Assembly: GCA_025656675.1 (NCBI GenBank)
Contig: JAHXHN010000001.1
Coordinates: forward strand, 1 to 64,000
Direction of reading: 5' to 3'
Origin: Candidatus Thiodiazotropha sp. (ex Codakia rugifera)
GTDB taxonomy: Bacteria > Pseudomonadota > Gammaproteobacteria > Chromatiales > Chromatiaceae
Length of the DNA stretch: 64,000 nt
Shown: positions 18,645 to 29,356 of the stretch, in pieces
Position numbering within the stretch: the stretch's first letter is position 1
How the letters are laid out: each line of letters begins with the position of its first letter
The notes under the pieces: generated by a model
What the model was told of the DNA's origin: nothing
Databases searched by the model: none
The model's input: the letters and a program-made list of their open reading frames with translations, nothing else
Position numbers and translations under genes: made by a program

Positions 18645-21600
18645 AGTCTGTTTTCCGCCAGGACTTCATTGATGTTATCCAACAGCTCAATCTCCTGATA
18701 CGGCTTACCGAGACAACGCTTAACCCCCAGATCCATTGCGCGTTGGCGGTGCTTGTCACCAACCCGTGAGGAGATCATGATGATCGGTAATCCATAATAG
18801 TCGACAGAGTTGTTGATATGACGTGCCAGCTCAAAGCCATCCATACGTGGCATTTCAATATCCAGCAACATGATATCGGGTACTTGCTCTTGCAACAATG
18901 CAACGGCTTCAACCCCATCCTTCGCTGTTACTACATCCATATCGTGGCGTTCCAATAGACGGCTTGTGACTTTACGTACAGTAATGGAATCGTCTACCAC
19001 CATCACTCGCAAACGCTCCTCAAGACGTTTTTGTTGTGTGTCTCCGATTATATTGAGCGGAGCTGTTGCGTGGGTAGCATCCATACGTACCAGTGCCGCA
19101 AGGTCGAGTATCAAAGCGACGCGTCCATCCGCCAAGATGGTACCACCTGTTATCCAGCGTACACTCCCCACTTGTTTGCCGAGGGATTTGACCACAACTT
19201 GCCTGCTGCCAAGCAGTTCATCGACCTGTAGTGCCGCTTGATGCTCACCAGTCTGTAACAATAGCAGGGGCAACCAGCGCGTGGCTTCGTGAATCTCATG
19301 TTGCCCAGTACCCATCATACGGCCTAAATAACTTACCTTGTATCGCTTGCCGCCATAGTCAAAGCCGTCCTGTTGCTTGTTATAACAGGCCAAGAGTTCC
19401 TGACGTCGGACTCTGACAACAGCAGCGACTGTGCCATGAGGAATTGCGTATATCTCTTCACCGACACGCACCAGCAACGCATCGGAAATAGCCAGTGTTA
19501 GCGGTAGGCGGATAATAAAGCTGGTACCACGCCCTGGCTGGGAATCGATCTCCAGAGATCCACCCAGTTGCTTGACTTCGCTGGTTACAACATCCAGACC
19601 GACGCCACGACCAGATATTTGGGTAACTTCCTTGGCAGTACTGAAGCCAGGCAGTAGTACACACTGAATCAGATCATCATCACTGATCTCGGCATTGGCA
19701 TTGATCATTCCCTGGTCTATAGCACGCTTACGGATCGCTTCTATATCGAGTCCTTTACCATCATCGGAGAGCGTGATTAGCACATCCGTTGCTTCACGAT
19801 CAAGATAGAGAGAGATCCGCCCTGTTTCCTGCTTGCCCTCAGATACACGATCCTGGGGATATTCGATACCGTGGGAGACTGAGTTTCGCAACAGATGCTC
19901 AAGTACAGGCACCATCCGATTGAGGATACTGCGATCGAGCTCTCCTTCAACACCAAAACATTCAAGATTAGCTTTCTTTTTCAACTGGCCGGCAGTTTGC
20001 CTAACCAGTCTTTGCATCCTTGGCACCAACTGTGCGAATGGCACCATTCGGGTACGCAACAGACCATCCTGAAGGTCGGTGGAAATACGAGACTGCTGTA
20101 ACAACAACGTATCGGTCTCACGTTGCAGATCTCTTAGGGCCTCGTTGATATTACCCAAGTCATTGACTGTCTCCACCAAGGCTCGCGACAGTTGTTGCAT
20201 GGTGGAAAACCGATCCATTTCGAGGGGATCAAATTCGGCCTTCTCCCGATCATCCTGTTCATGCTCTCGTTCCCAACGATAGATTATCTGAGCTTCAGTT
20301 TCGATTTCCAGATTTCTCAGCTGGGTGAAGAGACGGGATACGGTCTGCTCCAACTCTGACAGGTTGAATCCGAGTACACTGTTTTGTTGTTCAAGCCGTG
20401 CGCGATAAATACTCACTTCACCGGCGTGATTAACCAAGCGGTCCATCAATTCTGCGTTGACTCGCACTTGATCCTTACTAGGCTTAAAGCTTTCCTTCTC
20501 CTCTTTCTTTTCCGGATTGAGAAGCTTGGCAATCTCATCGTTGAAAGGAAGCACTTTAGCCGAAGACGGTACATCGATTGGCTCTATAGCTATCTCTTCC
20601 TGCTCATCCTCTGTCTGGATCGCCTCCACCAATCCGGCATGTGGTGAGGTCGGCTCACCTCCAAGCAGGTTGTGTAGTTGGCCTACCTGAGTATCGGATG
20701 CAGGCACCTTGCCCGATCTGGCAATGGTATCAATCTGAAGGGCCAAATGATCAATGGCCTGCCTCATCAAATCGGTAACTGTATCGATTGGGTCAATCTC
20801 TTTTTCTGCTACTGAGGTCATCACTGATTCGATGGCATGGCTGAGATCGCCCACCGGCATAATACCGGCAAGACGCGCACTGCCCTTCAGGGTATGCAAA
20901 TTACGCTGAATGCCCTCAATGGAACCATGATCGTCAATATCCTCAAGCCACTGCATGAAACTGTTTTCGATTTGTTCGATAAACTCCTTGGCCTCTTCGA
21001 TAAAGATCTGTACAAGTTCTTCATCCTCACCCACATCCAGCAGTACTTCATCATGAAGCAGCATGAACGATTCATCAGCCCCTGTCATACCCTCCATGTC
21101 AACATCATCAAGATTAAAACTGTCGAGTGGAATGACAGGTTCCTGATCACTATCGGTCTCATCCTGTGCCGCTTCGGAAGAGGACTCAAGCTCCTCCTCC
21201 AGCTCAGGATCTATCACCTCCTCAACAGCCTCATCTCGGCGCTCCAAAATCGACTCGATCTCATCAATCAATGCATCTGCACGATGCACCAGACCTGTAG
21301 TGGCTGCATCTTCCGTTTGCGTCGCCAGAAGATCGAGGGATTGACGACAGATACTGCGTGTCGATCCAGTAACTTCAACCTGCCCCCTGATCACACCGTT
21401 CAACAACGATTCCATCACATGACTTAGATCACCCACCGGTTCGATACCGGCAAGACGTGAACTACCCTTGATGGTATGCAACCCACGCAGCATCCCTTCC
21501 AGGGCATGATGATCAGCAGGATCTTCAGACCACCGGCTATAGTTCTCTTCCAGAGATTCCAGCAGTTCCCGCGACTCTTCAACAAAGATATCAACCAGCT

Positions 21601-24600
21601 CCCTGTCTTCACTGACTTCAAAGAGGTCTCCATCATGTAGAAAGCTCACCGGCTCTTCATAGTCTTCGTAGCTGGAATCTGAATCGACAGAATCTACCGC
21701 TTCGGATTCGGCAAACTCATCCTCAACCTGCTGAAAATCCTGATCAAGCACTTCATCCACATGTCCTTCAGATTCAAGTGGAGCGATGTCTTCATGCATC
21801 TGATCGAGGGGATTTTCCAATGCATTCAATAACGGGGTGGACTGATGCACGCTTCCGCCGGTGGCTGCATCCTCCACCTGAATTGTCAGAAGATCCATCG
21901 CATGACGTGTCAGATTCTGGATAGGTGATTCCGGCTCAATGGTTTCACGCGAGAGACGATCGAAAAGATTCTCCAGGCCATGACTCAGATCACCAATCGG
22001 GTTGATACCCGCTAACCTTGAACTCCCCTTGAGGGTATGTAGTGAGCGCTTTATCTCATCAACCACAGCATTGTCATGGGGTGATGCTATCCATTTCTGG
22101 TGGTTCTGCTCGAGGGCGTCCAATAACTCCCGTCCCTCTTCAACGAAGATCTCAACCAGTTCCTCGTCACCCTCAACCTCAAACAGCTCATCATCATGGG
22201 GATAACTGAGCGAATCGCGTAATTCCGGCTGTTCAGGTTGTTCGACTGACTCAATCTGTTCAGTACCTGCCTCTTCCATTGCCAGCTGGGATAATTCTTC
22301 CAGTTGCAGAGGTTCTTCCGTGACGACCGCATCAGATTCACCAGCCATTGTCTCTGCAACGAATCGATCTTCTATCTCGTCAACGGTCTCCTCGATTTCA
22401 GCTTCGGACTCTTGGGTAAACTGTTCAGTACTGTCAGTCGATGTTGAATCCTCATGAGGCAATCCCTGATCCTCAATCTGAAGCTGATCGAGGGCACCCC
22501 TCAATCCTAAAAGATAGGTGTCTATAGGGGGTTCGGGAAGTGCCTCTTCAGGTAACCATCCAAGTAGCTTCCGAATATAACCGACACTGCCTCCCAACAG
22601 ATCCAATACGGCATCATCAGTGACCTGATGCTGTTCATGCAGTTGTCTGGCATAATCTTCCATCGCCTCGCTGAGCATGGCAATGGGCGTAATACCCGCC
22701 ATATGTGCACTACCATGTAAAGTATGGCAGGCACGAACAACCTCTTCAGGAACCGGCAGTGCCTGATCAGCAGCCACAGCCAGTTTGAGAAACTGCTCAA
22801 TCTCCTGCAGATGCTCTTCGGACTCTTCAGCAAAAACCTCCAGAAGTTCTGAGTCGGCTTCTATCTCTAAATCTGAATCCGTGAAGTCTTCCAGTAGTAC
22901 TTCTTCGCTCTCTTCATCGAGCTCCACCTCATCACTTGAAACCGCACTCTCTGGCGTTTCCGTATCGATGGATAGCTCAGAGTCTGTACTGGAAAACTCA
23001 GAAAAATCTGTATCCACCTCCAGCTCCGCCAGCTCTTCGACACTTGGCTCCGCATCGATTTCTGAGGCTGGTATAGATACATCATCTGATTCAGCGGCAG
23101 AGAACGCCGACTGATCCGTATCAACTTCAAGTTGAGACTCATCAACAGCCGGATGTTCGATGACCTGCTCAAGTTCTATCTCGGCAACCGGCATCGGCTT
23201 GCCATCTGCTAATGCGTAGGCTTGATGTTGGATTGATTCGACATCGATATCCGGGTATACGCCACGCTCCTGACAATCGATTAAATCAGGCAGGGATTCT
23301 ACCACTCTGTTCAGCACACCCATCATCTCGGGGCTAGCCTTTATGGTCTCGTCGATCATTCGGTTAAGCATATTCTCAACCGACCAGGCCAACTCACCTA
23401 TTACCTTGGCACCAACCAGTCTGCCGCTCCCCTTTAGGGTATGGAATGAACGACGAAAGGTAATCAGTGCATCATTGTCGCTCTGGTTGCGCTGCCATTT
23501 AGGCAGATATTGCTGGATAGTCTCCAGCTCTTCACGGGCCTCTTCAATAAATATCTCAAGGATCTCGGGATCGATATCCTCCAACATGGGTTTGTCGGCA
23601 GAGGCAATTTCAGGTTCGTGTTCTTGAGTAGTGTCATGATCGATGGGATGCAGCTGTGCAACATTTTCTGAAATAATATCGACTTCAGGTTGTGGCTGTT
23701 CAATCTGCAGACTGCTGGCACCCATTTCCAGATCAGAGATATCCTCCTCTTCCAGTTCAAAGCCTTCGATGTGATCCGCTGATTCCTCGAGTTCGATACG
23801 CTCCGATGGCTCAGTGTATTGCGTGATCTCAATCCCACCCTGATTCAATAGATCATTCAGGGAAGCCTGGGCAATGGCCAGAATTTCACGCCGGTCACCG
23901 GCACCATCCACCAGGGTTTCCAGGTAATACTCGATGCTGCTGACCACATCTGCAAGGGAGTTCAGTTGCTGACGATGAGGTTGCTGCCCTGAGTCGATAA
24001 GGTAGGATTGGATGAACGCACTTGTCTGGGACATCAATCCTGCTGCATCACGCAGATTGAGCATGCTCAAAGCACCTTCAACCCGTTTAAACCCCTGATG
24101 CACACTGCTCAAAACAGAAGCATCATCCGTCGCCTCTGTGAAGCTGATAATGGCCTCTTTGGCCCTGGCAATCTCTACCTTTGCCTCCCGAACAGTCTGT
24201 TTGATCAGGTTCTGATACTCACCCTCCGGAAGGTTTTGTCCAACATCATCCTGATCCATACCCTCATCGGATCCGGGCTGGAAGGTGTGAAGTGTACTGA
24301 GTGAGGATTCGACATAGAGAATATCCCCTGCCATCTCCATTAACTCGAACTCTTCAGGCATCACACCCTGTTCGACGAAGTTACTCACCTTTTCGGCCTG
24401 ACGATTGAGCCTTGAGCGTAAGGCGCCCTGACCAATCATTCCTAAAGTATCAGCCAGTTTTCTAATCGGCGCTTCAAGGTGTCCCAACATATCCATGTCA
24501 GCCTGTTCATCGCGCATGAAGAGATCAAGGATATCCTTTATTCGGGTCAGCTCGCTGCTAACCGCATCTTTGATCGACTCTGCCAATTCAGCATTGGAAC

Positions 24601-25510
24601 CCGTTAAACCCAGCCTGCCCTCATTTAACTGAGCCTCACTCGGCATGACTGAATCCAGGTTATAGGCCTCCTTGATCTCCTTGATCAAAGGATTATCTGA
24701 TTGTGCCCGAGCAATGTAATAGAGTAGATTTTTAAGCAGTCCGGCAGGCGGATTTTCCACCAGCGCCTGTTCGCCACTATCGATAATTATCTTCATCTTT
24801 CGATCAAGGCGACTGAACAGCTGTTTAACCGCTATTCCCGGAGCGATAGCTCCCTCTATCAATCCATGCATTAGGCCTTCGGCCACCCAGAACAGATGGT
24901 GTGCCGATTCCGTACCCGAATGCTGATGAAGGGTTGTAAATACATCTCTCAGCAATGGCCAGCCATGCACGGTATCACGCTTGCGATACCAACTGAGGAG
25001 TCCTAAATGAAACTTCTGCCTGACCTGTCGGGCCAGCACAGGCAGCTCATCATTGACTGCACCATCAGCTCGGGCCGTATCGATCTCCGGTTTAAACAGG
25101 GCCGCTTCCGACAGGAGCGGTGCATCACGTACAGCCCGCAGATCATTCAACAGAGGAAGAATAATCAGCGGGATATCAGCATCTCCACCCTGTAACTTTT
25201 CCAGATAGTCCGGTAGCTGAATGAGGGCCAGCATCAATGCCTCAGCAGCATCATCCTCCTGCCTGATCGATCCGTCAGCCATGTCACGAACCACCAACTC
25301 CATCTCTTCGGCAAGCATACTGGGTCCATACACCTGAACCATCTGCAAGACCCGAGCAATCTGGTGCAGGTGATCGCCGCATGTGGCGATTGAATTGCCC
25401 TCTTCTGGAGACTCAACATGGGCTTCAAGGGCCTGTCGAGCGTGACGAATCGAGACATCCAACTCATCCTTTACCCAATTCAGAGCACCAAATTCTTGCG
25501 CATTACTCAT
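18641..25510 (-). CDS. chpA: ChpA, multi-Hpt hybrid histidine kinase of the Pil-Chp system
   Basis: A 2289-residue CheA-type kinase controlling type IV pilus function. I count five Hpt domains with phospho-accepting His motifs near residues 688 (HTLKGSGR), 929 (HTLHGSAH), 1158 (HTLKGSSR), 1345 (HTIKGSSR) and 1538 (HTLKGSAR), separated by long acidic linkers. The first 650 residues are FimL/ChpA-like N-terminal helices without a canonical Hpt histidine. Then come a CheA dimerisation helix and kinase (LLRNSVSHGIEYP N-box, DDGKGLD and GRGVGLDVV G-boxes, about 1660-2000), a CheW domain (about 2010-2140) and a receiver (about 2165-2289, phospho-Asp in LLDIEMPRMDG). It lies between pilJ and chpC as in Pseudomonas. 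The acidic linkers make many spurious reverse-strand frames. Confidence 0.95.
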   Translation of the reverse strand: MSNAQEFGALNWVKDELDVSIRHARQALEAHVESPEEGNSIATCGDHLHQIARVLQMVQVYGPSMLAEEMELVVRDMADGSIRQEDDAAEALMLALIQLPDYLEKLQGGDADIPLIILPLLNDLRAVRDAPLLSEAALFKPEIDTARADGAVNDELPVLARQVRQKFHLGLLSWYRKRDTVHGWPLLRDVFTTLHQHSGTESAHHLFWVAEGLMHGLIEGAIAPGIAVKQLFSRLDRKMKIIIDSGEQALVENPPAGLLKNLLYYIARAQSDNPLIKEIKEAYNLDSVMPSEAQLNEGRLGLTGSNAELAESIKDAVSSELTRIKDILDLFMRDEQADMDMLGHLEAPIRKLADTLGMIGQGALRSRLNRQAEKVSNFVEQGVMPEEFELMEMAGDILYVESSLSTLHTFQPGSDEGMDQDDVGQNLPEGEYQNLIKQTVREAKVEIARAKEAIISFTEATDDASVLSSVHQGFKRVEGALSMLNLRDAAGLMSQTSAFIQSYLIDSGQQPHRQQLNSLADVVSSIEYYLETLVDGAGDRREILAIAQASLNDLLNQGGIEITQYTEPSERIELEESADHIEGFELEEEDISDLEMGASSLQIEQPQPEVDIISENVAQLHPIDHDTTQEHEPEIASADKPMLEDIDPEILEIFIEEAREELETIQQYLPKWQRNQSDNDALITFRRSFHTLKGSGRLVGAKVIGELAWSVENMLNRMIDETIKASPEMMGVLNRVVESLPDLIDCQERGVYPDIDVESIQHQAYALADGKPMPVAEIELEQVIEHPAVDESQLEVDTDQSAFSAAESDDVSIPASEIDAEPSVEELAELEVDTDFSEFSSTDSELSIDTETPESAVSSDEVELDEESEEVLLEDFTDSDLEIEADSELLEVFAEESEEHLQEIEQFLKLAVAADQALPVPEEVVRACHTLHGSAHMAGITPIAMLSEAMEDYARQLHEQHQVTDDAVLDLLGGSVGYIRKLLGWLPEEALPEPPIDTYLLGLRGALDQLQIEDQGLPHEDSTSTDSTEQFTQESEAEIEETVDEIEDRFVAETMAGESDAVVTEEPLQLEELSQLAMEEAGTEQIESVEQPEQPELRDSLSYPHDDELFEVEGDEELVEIFVEEGRELLDALEQNHQKWIASPHDNAVVDEIKRSLHTLKGSSRLAGINPIGDLSHGLENLFDRLSRETIEPESPIQNLTRHAMDLLTIQVEDAATGGSVHQSTPLLNALENPLDQMHEDIAPLESEGHVDEVLDQDFQQVEDEFAESEAVDSVDSDSSYEDYEEPVSFLHDGDLFEVSEDRELVDIFVEESRELLESLEENYSRWSEDPADHHALEGMLRGLHTIKGSSRLAGIEPVGDLSHVMESLLNGVIRGQVEVTGSTRSICRQSLDLLATQTEDAATTGLVHRADALIDEIESILERRDEAVEEVIDPELEEELESSSEAAQDETDSDQEPVIPLDSFNLDDVDMEGMTGADESFMLLHDEVLLDVGEDEELVQIFIEEAKEFIEQIENSFMQWLEDIDDHGSIEGIQRNLHTLKGSARLAGIMPVGDLSHAIESVMTSVAEKEIDPIDTVTDLMRQAIDHLALQIDTIARSGKVPASDTQVGQLHNLLGGEPTSPHAGLVEAIQTEDEQEEIAIEPIDVPSSAKVLPFNDEIAKLLNPEKKEEKESFKPSKDQVRVNAELMDRLVNHAGEVSIYRARLEQQNSVLGFNLSELEQTVSRLFTQLRNLEIETEAQIIYRWEREHEQDDREKAEFDPLEMDRFSTMQQLSRALVETVNDLGNINEALRDLQRETDTLLLQQSRISTDLQDGLLRTRMVPFAQLVPRMQRLVRQTAGQLKKKANLECFGVEGELDRSILNRMVPVLEHLLRNSVSHGIEYPQDRVSEGKQETGRISLYLDREATDVLITLSDDGKGLDIEAIRKRAIDQGMINANAEISDDDLIQCVLLPGFSTAKEVTQISGRGVGLDVVTSEVKQLGGSLEIDSQPGRGTSFIIRLPLTLAISDALLVRVGEEIYAIPHGTVAAVVRVRRQELLACYNKQQDGFDYGGKRYKVSYLGRMMGTGQHEIHEATRWLPLLLLQTGEHQAALQVDELLGSRQVVVKSLGKQVGSVRWITGGTILADGRVALILDLAALVRMDATHATAPLNIIGDTQQKRLEERLRVMVVDDSITVRKVTSRLLERHDMDVVTAKDGVEAVALLQEQVPDIMLLDIEMPRMDGFELARHINNSVDYYGLPIIMISSRVGDKHRQRAMDLGVKRCLGKPYQEIELLDNINEVLAENRL

Positions 25511-25594
25511 ATCAGGCGCACTCCAGTCAGGATTGTGGAAGAGTTTTCTATGGCCATGCGTATCCGCTCACTCATTCAGTGATGGTCTCTGACA

Positions 25595-27634
25595 TCAGGA
25601 CGGTAGGCGGAAACCGGCAACCGACTTCTGCAATTGATCGGAGAGATCGGCCAGCATGCCAATTGAATTGGCAGTCTGGTGGGTACCTTCAGATGTCTGG
25701 TTGGTGATCTCCTGAATGACACTCATGGTGTCTTTGACGTTAACCGACTGACTCGACTGCCCGTGAGCCGATTGAGCTATCTTCCCGGTTAGATCGGCAA
25801 TGTATTGGGATACGCTTTCAATCTCTTTCAAGGCCTCACCGGCATCCTCTGCCAGTGTTGCACCCTTGACCACACCCGAGGTACTAGCTTCCATCGAAGT
25901 AACCGCCTCATTGGTATCGGCCTGAATGGTTTTAACCAGGGCTTCAATCTGCTTGGTCGCATTGATTGAGCGTTCAGCCAATCGTTGCACTTCGTCGGCA
26001 ACCACTGCGAAGCCCCGACCTGCCTCACCGGCCATGGCGGCCTGCATGGCGGCATTCAAAGCAAGAATATTGGTCTGGTCCGCAATATCATCGATCAGCT
26101 CCACGATATCTCCGATCTCTTGTGAACTTTCACCCAGACGTTTGATACGCTTCGAGGTCTCCTGAATCTGTTCACGGATATTGTCCATGCCCTGGATGGT
26201 ATTACGCACCGTCTCTGCGCCGGTACCGGCAATCTCCACCGACCGTTTGGCAACTTCCGCTGACTCGGTAGCATCCTGTGACATTTGATCGATCGCCTGG
26301 GTCATGTCCTTGATCGATTCATTGGCCTGGGTAATCTGTTCTGCCTGATGCTCACTGGCTTCAGCGAGATGCATTGCCGTGGCACGACTCTCCTGGGTGG
26401 CTCCGGATACCTGTTCAGATGTTGCATTGATAGTGGTTACCAGTTCACGGAGGGCCTCGATGGCATAGTTGATTGAATCCGCTATGGCACCAGTGATGTC
26501 CTCGGTTACGCTGGCAGTCACCGTCAGGTCACCATCAGCCAAGTCACCCATTTCATCGAGCAGTTGCAGGATAGCCTTCTGGTTACTCTCGTTCTGCTGC
26601 TTACTCGCCATTTCACGGCGTTGGGCATCCAGCACCAATTGCACGCCTAACAGCACCAAGAACAGGGCTGCAGCGGCACCAAAAACAGCGATCATTCCAG
26701 GTCCTGCCTTGATACCGAGAATTGAGAAACGACCCGGTGATTCACCATACACAGCGATCAGCTCTTCAGCTGCGTTACTGGCCTGATCAGAAGCGGTATT
26801 CACCACAGAAGCGGCTTCAAGTGCCGGCAACACTTCAGGAATATTTTGGATAATCTCCCCTGCGTTATCCTGAATGGTCGAGAACAAAGTCGATACATCG
26901 GCAAGTCGCTGCTGAGCAATCTTATCGGTTACCTTGGCAACACCCAGCTCAGTATCACCATTCAACAGGCCTTCCAGAATACGCCCAAAATAGTCGGCGT
27001 CACGACTGAACTGATCAATGGCCGCGGCTGTCTTCTGTCCCCCTTCAAGTACCAGATTCACGTTGGAGTTGATACGTTGGATCAACATCTCCTGTTCAGT
27101 GGCTATATAGATCTGCCGTCTCGGCGCATTACTGTTGATCAACACTTCAGCCAGCTCTTCAGATAACTCCTGCAATTGAGGTACAAACTCCGAGATGACA
27201 GCGGAAAACTCATCAATAGCAAGGATGCTTTCCTGCGCCTTGAGGATTTCGTCAATGTTCCCCTGTAGCTCTAGCCATTTGTTCTCCAGATTACGTACAG
27301 ACGGCATTGCATCTGGTGGAGAGCCTGGAAGGCCTTCACTCTTTGAGCCGTTCTTCAGCTCCCACATGATGGTATCGTAGCGATCGCGGCTCTGTTTCAA
27401 TGGTTTAAACGATTGCAACTCACCACGAGCAGCAGAGATTGCATACTTTGCAATTCGCTGAGCCAATACTTGCTGTTCAGCAGCACGAATTAGATATTGC
27501 TCGTCATAGGACTCTCTCTGGGTCGTATGCAAGAAGGTCACGAGTGCCAGGATAAGACTCACCAGTACCAGTATGGCAAATGTGGTGATGACCTTATTTG
27601 AGGGCAACGTACTGCCCACGCGTTTACCTTTCAT
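25595..27634 (-). CDS. pilJ: type IV pilus chemoreceptor PilJ
   Basis: A 679-residue methyl-accepting chemotaxis protein. An N-terminal membrane helix (about 15-35), a periplasmic helical sensor with PilJ-type repeats, and a second helix near 315-335 lead to HAMP and cytoplasmic signalling regions. The conserved tip [20 protein letters not shown] is near residue 540. It lies downstream of pilI and upstream of chpA, as in Pseudomonas, and should sense surface or pilus-related cues and regulate ChpA. No pilK methyltransferase gene is present nearby. Confidence 0.94.
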   Translation of the reverse strand: MKGKRVGSTLPSNKVITTFAILVLVSLILALVTFLHTTQRESYDEQYLIRAAEQQVLAQRIAKYAISAARGELQSFKPLKQSRDRYDTIMWELKNGSKSEGLPGSPPDAMPSVRNLENKWLELQGNIDEILKAQESILAIDEFSAVISEFVPQLQELSEELAEVLINSNAPRRQIYIATEQEMLIQRINSNVNLVLEGGQKTAAAIDQFSRDADYFGRILEGLLNGDTELGVAKVTDKIAQQRLADVSTLFSTIQDNAGEIIQNIPEVLPALEAASVVNTASDQASNAAEELIAVYGESPGRFSILGIKAGPGMIAVFGAAAALFLVLLGVQLVLDAQRREMASKQQNESNQKAILQLLDEMGDLADGDLTVTASVTEDITGAIADSINYAIEALRELVTTINATSEQVSGATQESRATAMHLAEASEHQAEQITQANESIKDMTQAIDQMSQDATESAEVAKRSVEIAGTGAETVRNTIQGMDNIREQIQETSKRIKRLGESSQEIGDIVELIDDIADQTNILALNAAMQAAMAGEAGRGFAVVADEVQRLAERSINATKQIEALVKTIQADTNEAVTSMEASTSGVVKGATLAEDAGEALKEIESVSQYIADLTGKIAQSAHGQSSQSVNVKDTMSVIQEITNQTSEGTHQTANSIGMLADLSDQLQKSVAGFRLPS

Positions 27635-27688
27635 TCTTAATTCTCCCGAAAGCTTAAGCTCAAGTCCTTATCCAGTGATCCACATTGC

Positions 27689-28258
27689 TCAGGTCGCCGC
27701 AATCTGAAAGGTCGGATCCTCCGCCAATGCGGATAGACTGAAGACCGGCCAGGTCATTCCGTCCTGATCAAATTCAAACTGAACATATTTTGAAAATTTT
27801 TCGTTTACTGTCTGCATCTCTCTCGCCGTTTCCCTGGCAAAGTGACGCATACCTACCATTTCTCCCACCAACACGCCGGTATAACTGCTTGCCAAGGAAA
27901 ACACCAGCACACGACTGCGTCTGCTACGACGGGTTTTTCTACCGATGAGATAGAGCTGCAGATCGATGACAGGAATCAGTGTACCGCGGACATTTGCCAC
28001 CCCCATCATCCAGGGTTTTGATCCGGGTACCGGTGTCAGTGCGGAAGGGTAGTTTAGAATCTCTTTAACACCACTCAATGGCGCGACGAAGCGGCTGTCT
28101 CCCACATAGAACATCACCCCTTCCCAATAACTCTGTATCAGCTCCTGTTGCGGTAGGCCCTGCGCTCGGTTTCTGCTGCGCTGCTCCAAGTCCGCAAGCA
28201 GCTGTACGACTGCCTGAGGGGAGTCGAGGCCGCTAGGTGCGATGGTCGTGCTAGGCAT
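27689..28258 (-). CDS. pilI: CheW-like adaptor PilI
   Basis: A 189-residue CheW-domain protein (VMFYVGDSRFVAPLSGVKEI opens the fold; GVANVRGTLIPVIDL is the typical core). It links receptor PilJ to kinase ChpA. It overlaps pilH by 8 bp upstream and precedes pilJ by about 55 bp, the conserved pilGHIJ order. Confidence 0.93.
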   Translation of the reverse strand: MPSTTIAPSGLDSPQAVVQLLADLEQRSRNRAQGLPQQELIQSYWEGVMFYVGDSRFVAPLSGVKEILNYPSALTPVPGSKPWMMGVANVRGTLIPVIDLQLYLIGRKTRRSRRSRVLVFSLASSYTGVLVGEMVGMRHFARETAREMQTVNEKFSKYVQFEFDQDGMTWPVFSLSALAEDPTFQIAAT

Positions 28259-28688
28259 TGATTAACGCCCTGATCTTGCTAAGCAAATCCGCAGGTGCAA
28301 CTGGTTTCACCAAGTACTCTGTGGCGCCTTGGCGCATACCCCAGTTGATATCTGTCTGCTGGTCCTTAGTGGTAACCATAATGACCGGAATCTTCGATGT
28401 GGTATCGAAATTCTTCAATTGCCTGGTAGCCTGAAAGCCATTCAAAACAGGCATTACCACATCCATGAGGATCAGGTCGGGCAGTTCTTGCTTGGCGATA
28501 TCGACACCTTCCTGTCCATCCTTAGCGACAAGTATCTGGTAACCCTGCTTTTCCAGGATTTTTTTGAATATGTGGATTTCAGTAGGTGAGTCATCGACCA
28601 GCAAAATCCTTCCTTTGGCATTGCCAACCACTGCTGGACTGCCCTCGACTGACTGTTCGCGACCCTTGCGAAATAAGTTTTTGATCAT
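28251..28688 (-). CDS. pilH: response regulator PilH
   Basis: A 145-residue single receiver domain after a short basic N-terminal extension (1-26). Phospho-Asp76 lies in LILMDVVMP, with the acidic pair VDDS at about 31-34 and Lys128 in LVKPVAP. In Pil-Chp systems PilH tunes twitching output or acts as a phosphate sink for ChpA. It sits 60 bp after pilG and overlaps pilI. Confidence 0.92.
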   Translation of the reverse strand: MIKNLFRKGREQSVEGSPAVVGNAKGRILLVDDSPTEIHIFKKILEKQGYQILVAKDGQEGVDIAKQELPDLILMDVVMPVLNGFQATRQLKNFDTTSKIPVIMVTTKDQQTDINWGMRQGATEYLVKPVAPADLLSKIRALINA

Positions 28689-28748
28689 CGATTTTCTCTA
28701 CCCGGTGGTTTTCTGCCTTATCGGCTGATGTCAAAATGTCTTTAAGAC

Positions 28749-29153
28749 TTATGCCGCTCGATTGACATAGCGTTTAATCGCACCGAGCAGCTCATCCTTC
28801 GTAAAAGGCTTGGTCAGGTACTGTTCTGAGCCAACAATACGCCCACGGGCCCTATCAAACAGACCATCCTTACTAGAAAGCATAATCACAGGAATACTTT
28901 TAAAGACATCGTTGTGTTTAATCAGGGCACAGGTCTGATATCCATCGAGACGCGGCATCATGATATCAACGAAAATTACATCAGGATGGTGATCGGCTAT
29001 CATCGCCAGCGCCTCGAAACCATCGGTTGCTGTGGTTACGTCACACCCAGCCTTTTTCAATAGGCTTTCAGCCGTACGTCTAATGGTTTTACTGTCATCG
29101 ATGACCATGACCTTAACGCCTGAGATGTCCATTTCAGTATCATCACCACTCAC
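28749..29153 (-). CDS. pilG: response regulator PilG
   Basis: A 134-residue single receiver with phospho-Asp63 (FVDIMMPRLDGYQ), acidic pocket IDDS (18-21) and Lys in LTKPFTKDE. The start is a GTG at 29153 with GAGG 8 bases upstream. PilG is the output that promotes pilus extension in Pseudomonas. It is the first gene of the leftward Pil-Chp cluster, so the operon promoter should lie within 29154-29356. Confidence 0.92.
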   Translation of the reverse strand: MSGDDTEMDISGVKVMVIDDSKTIRRTAESLLKKAGCDVTTATDGFEALAMIADHHPDVIFVDIMMPRLDGYQTCALIKHNDVFKSIPVIMLSSKDGLFDRARGRIVGSEQYLTKPFTKDELLGAIKRYVNRAA

Positions 29154-29356
29154 GTTGAAATCCTCATGTTACAGACACGGTTTGAATGTAATAGGGAACT
29201 GATAAAATTAGCAATTTGTCCATCTGCAAACTCGCATAATGCGTGATTGAGCGATGTTTCCAGGGGTATTTTTTGCGATCTTTGCATATCTATTCGGCGT
29301 AGTTTGGATTAAATTTTAACTGTTGCAAAAGAGATGTCAGTAGATGCCATAGCCAC

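Noticed and set aside
20384-24304. several open frames opposite chpA
   Set aside because: They follow the acidic/low-complexity codons of ChpA and show no protein motif; they are shadows of chpA.
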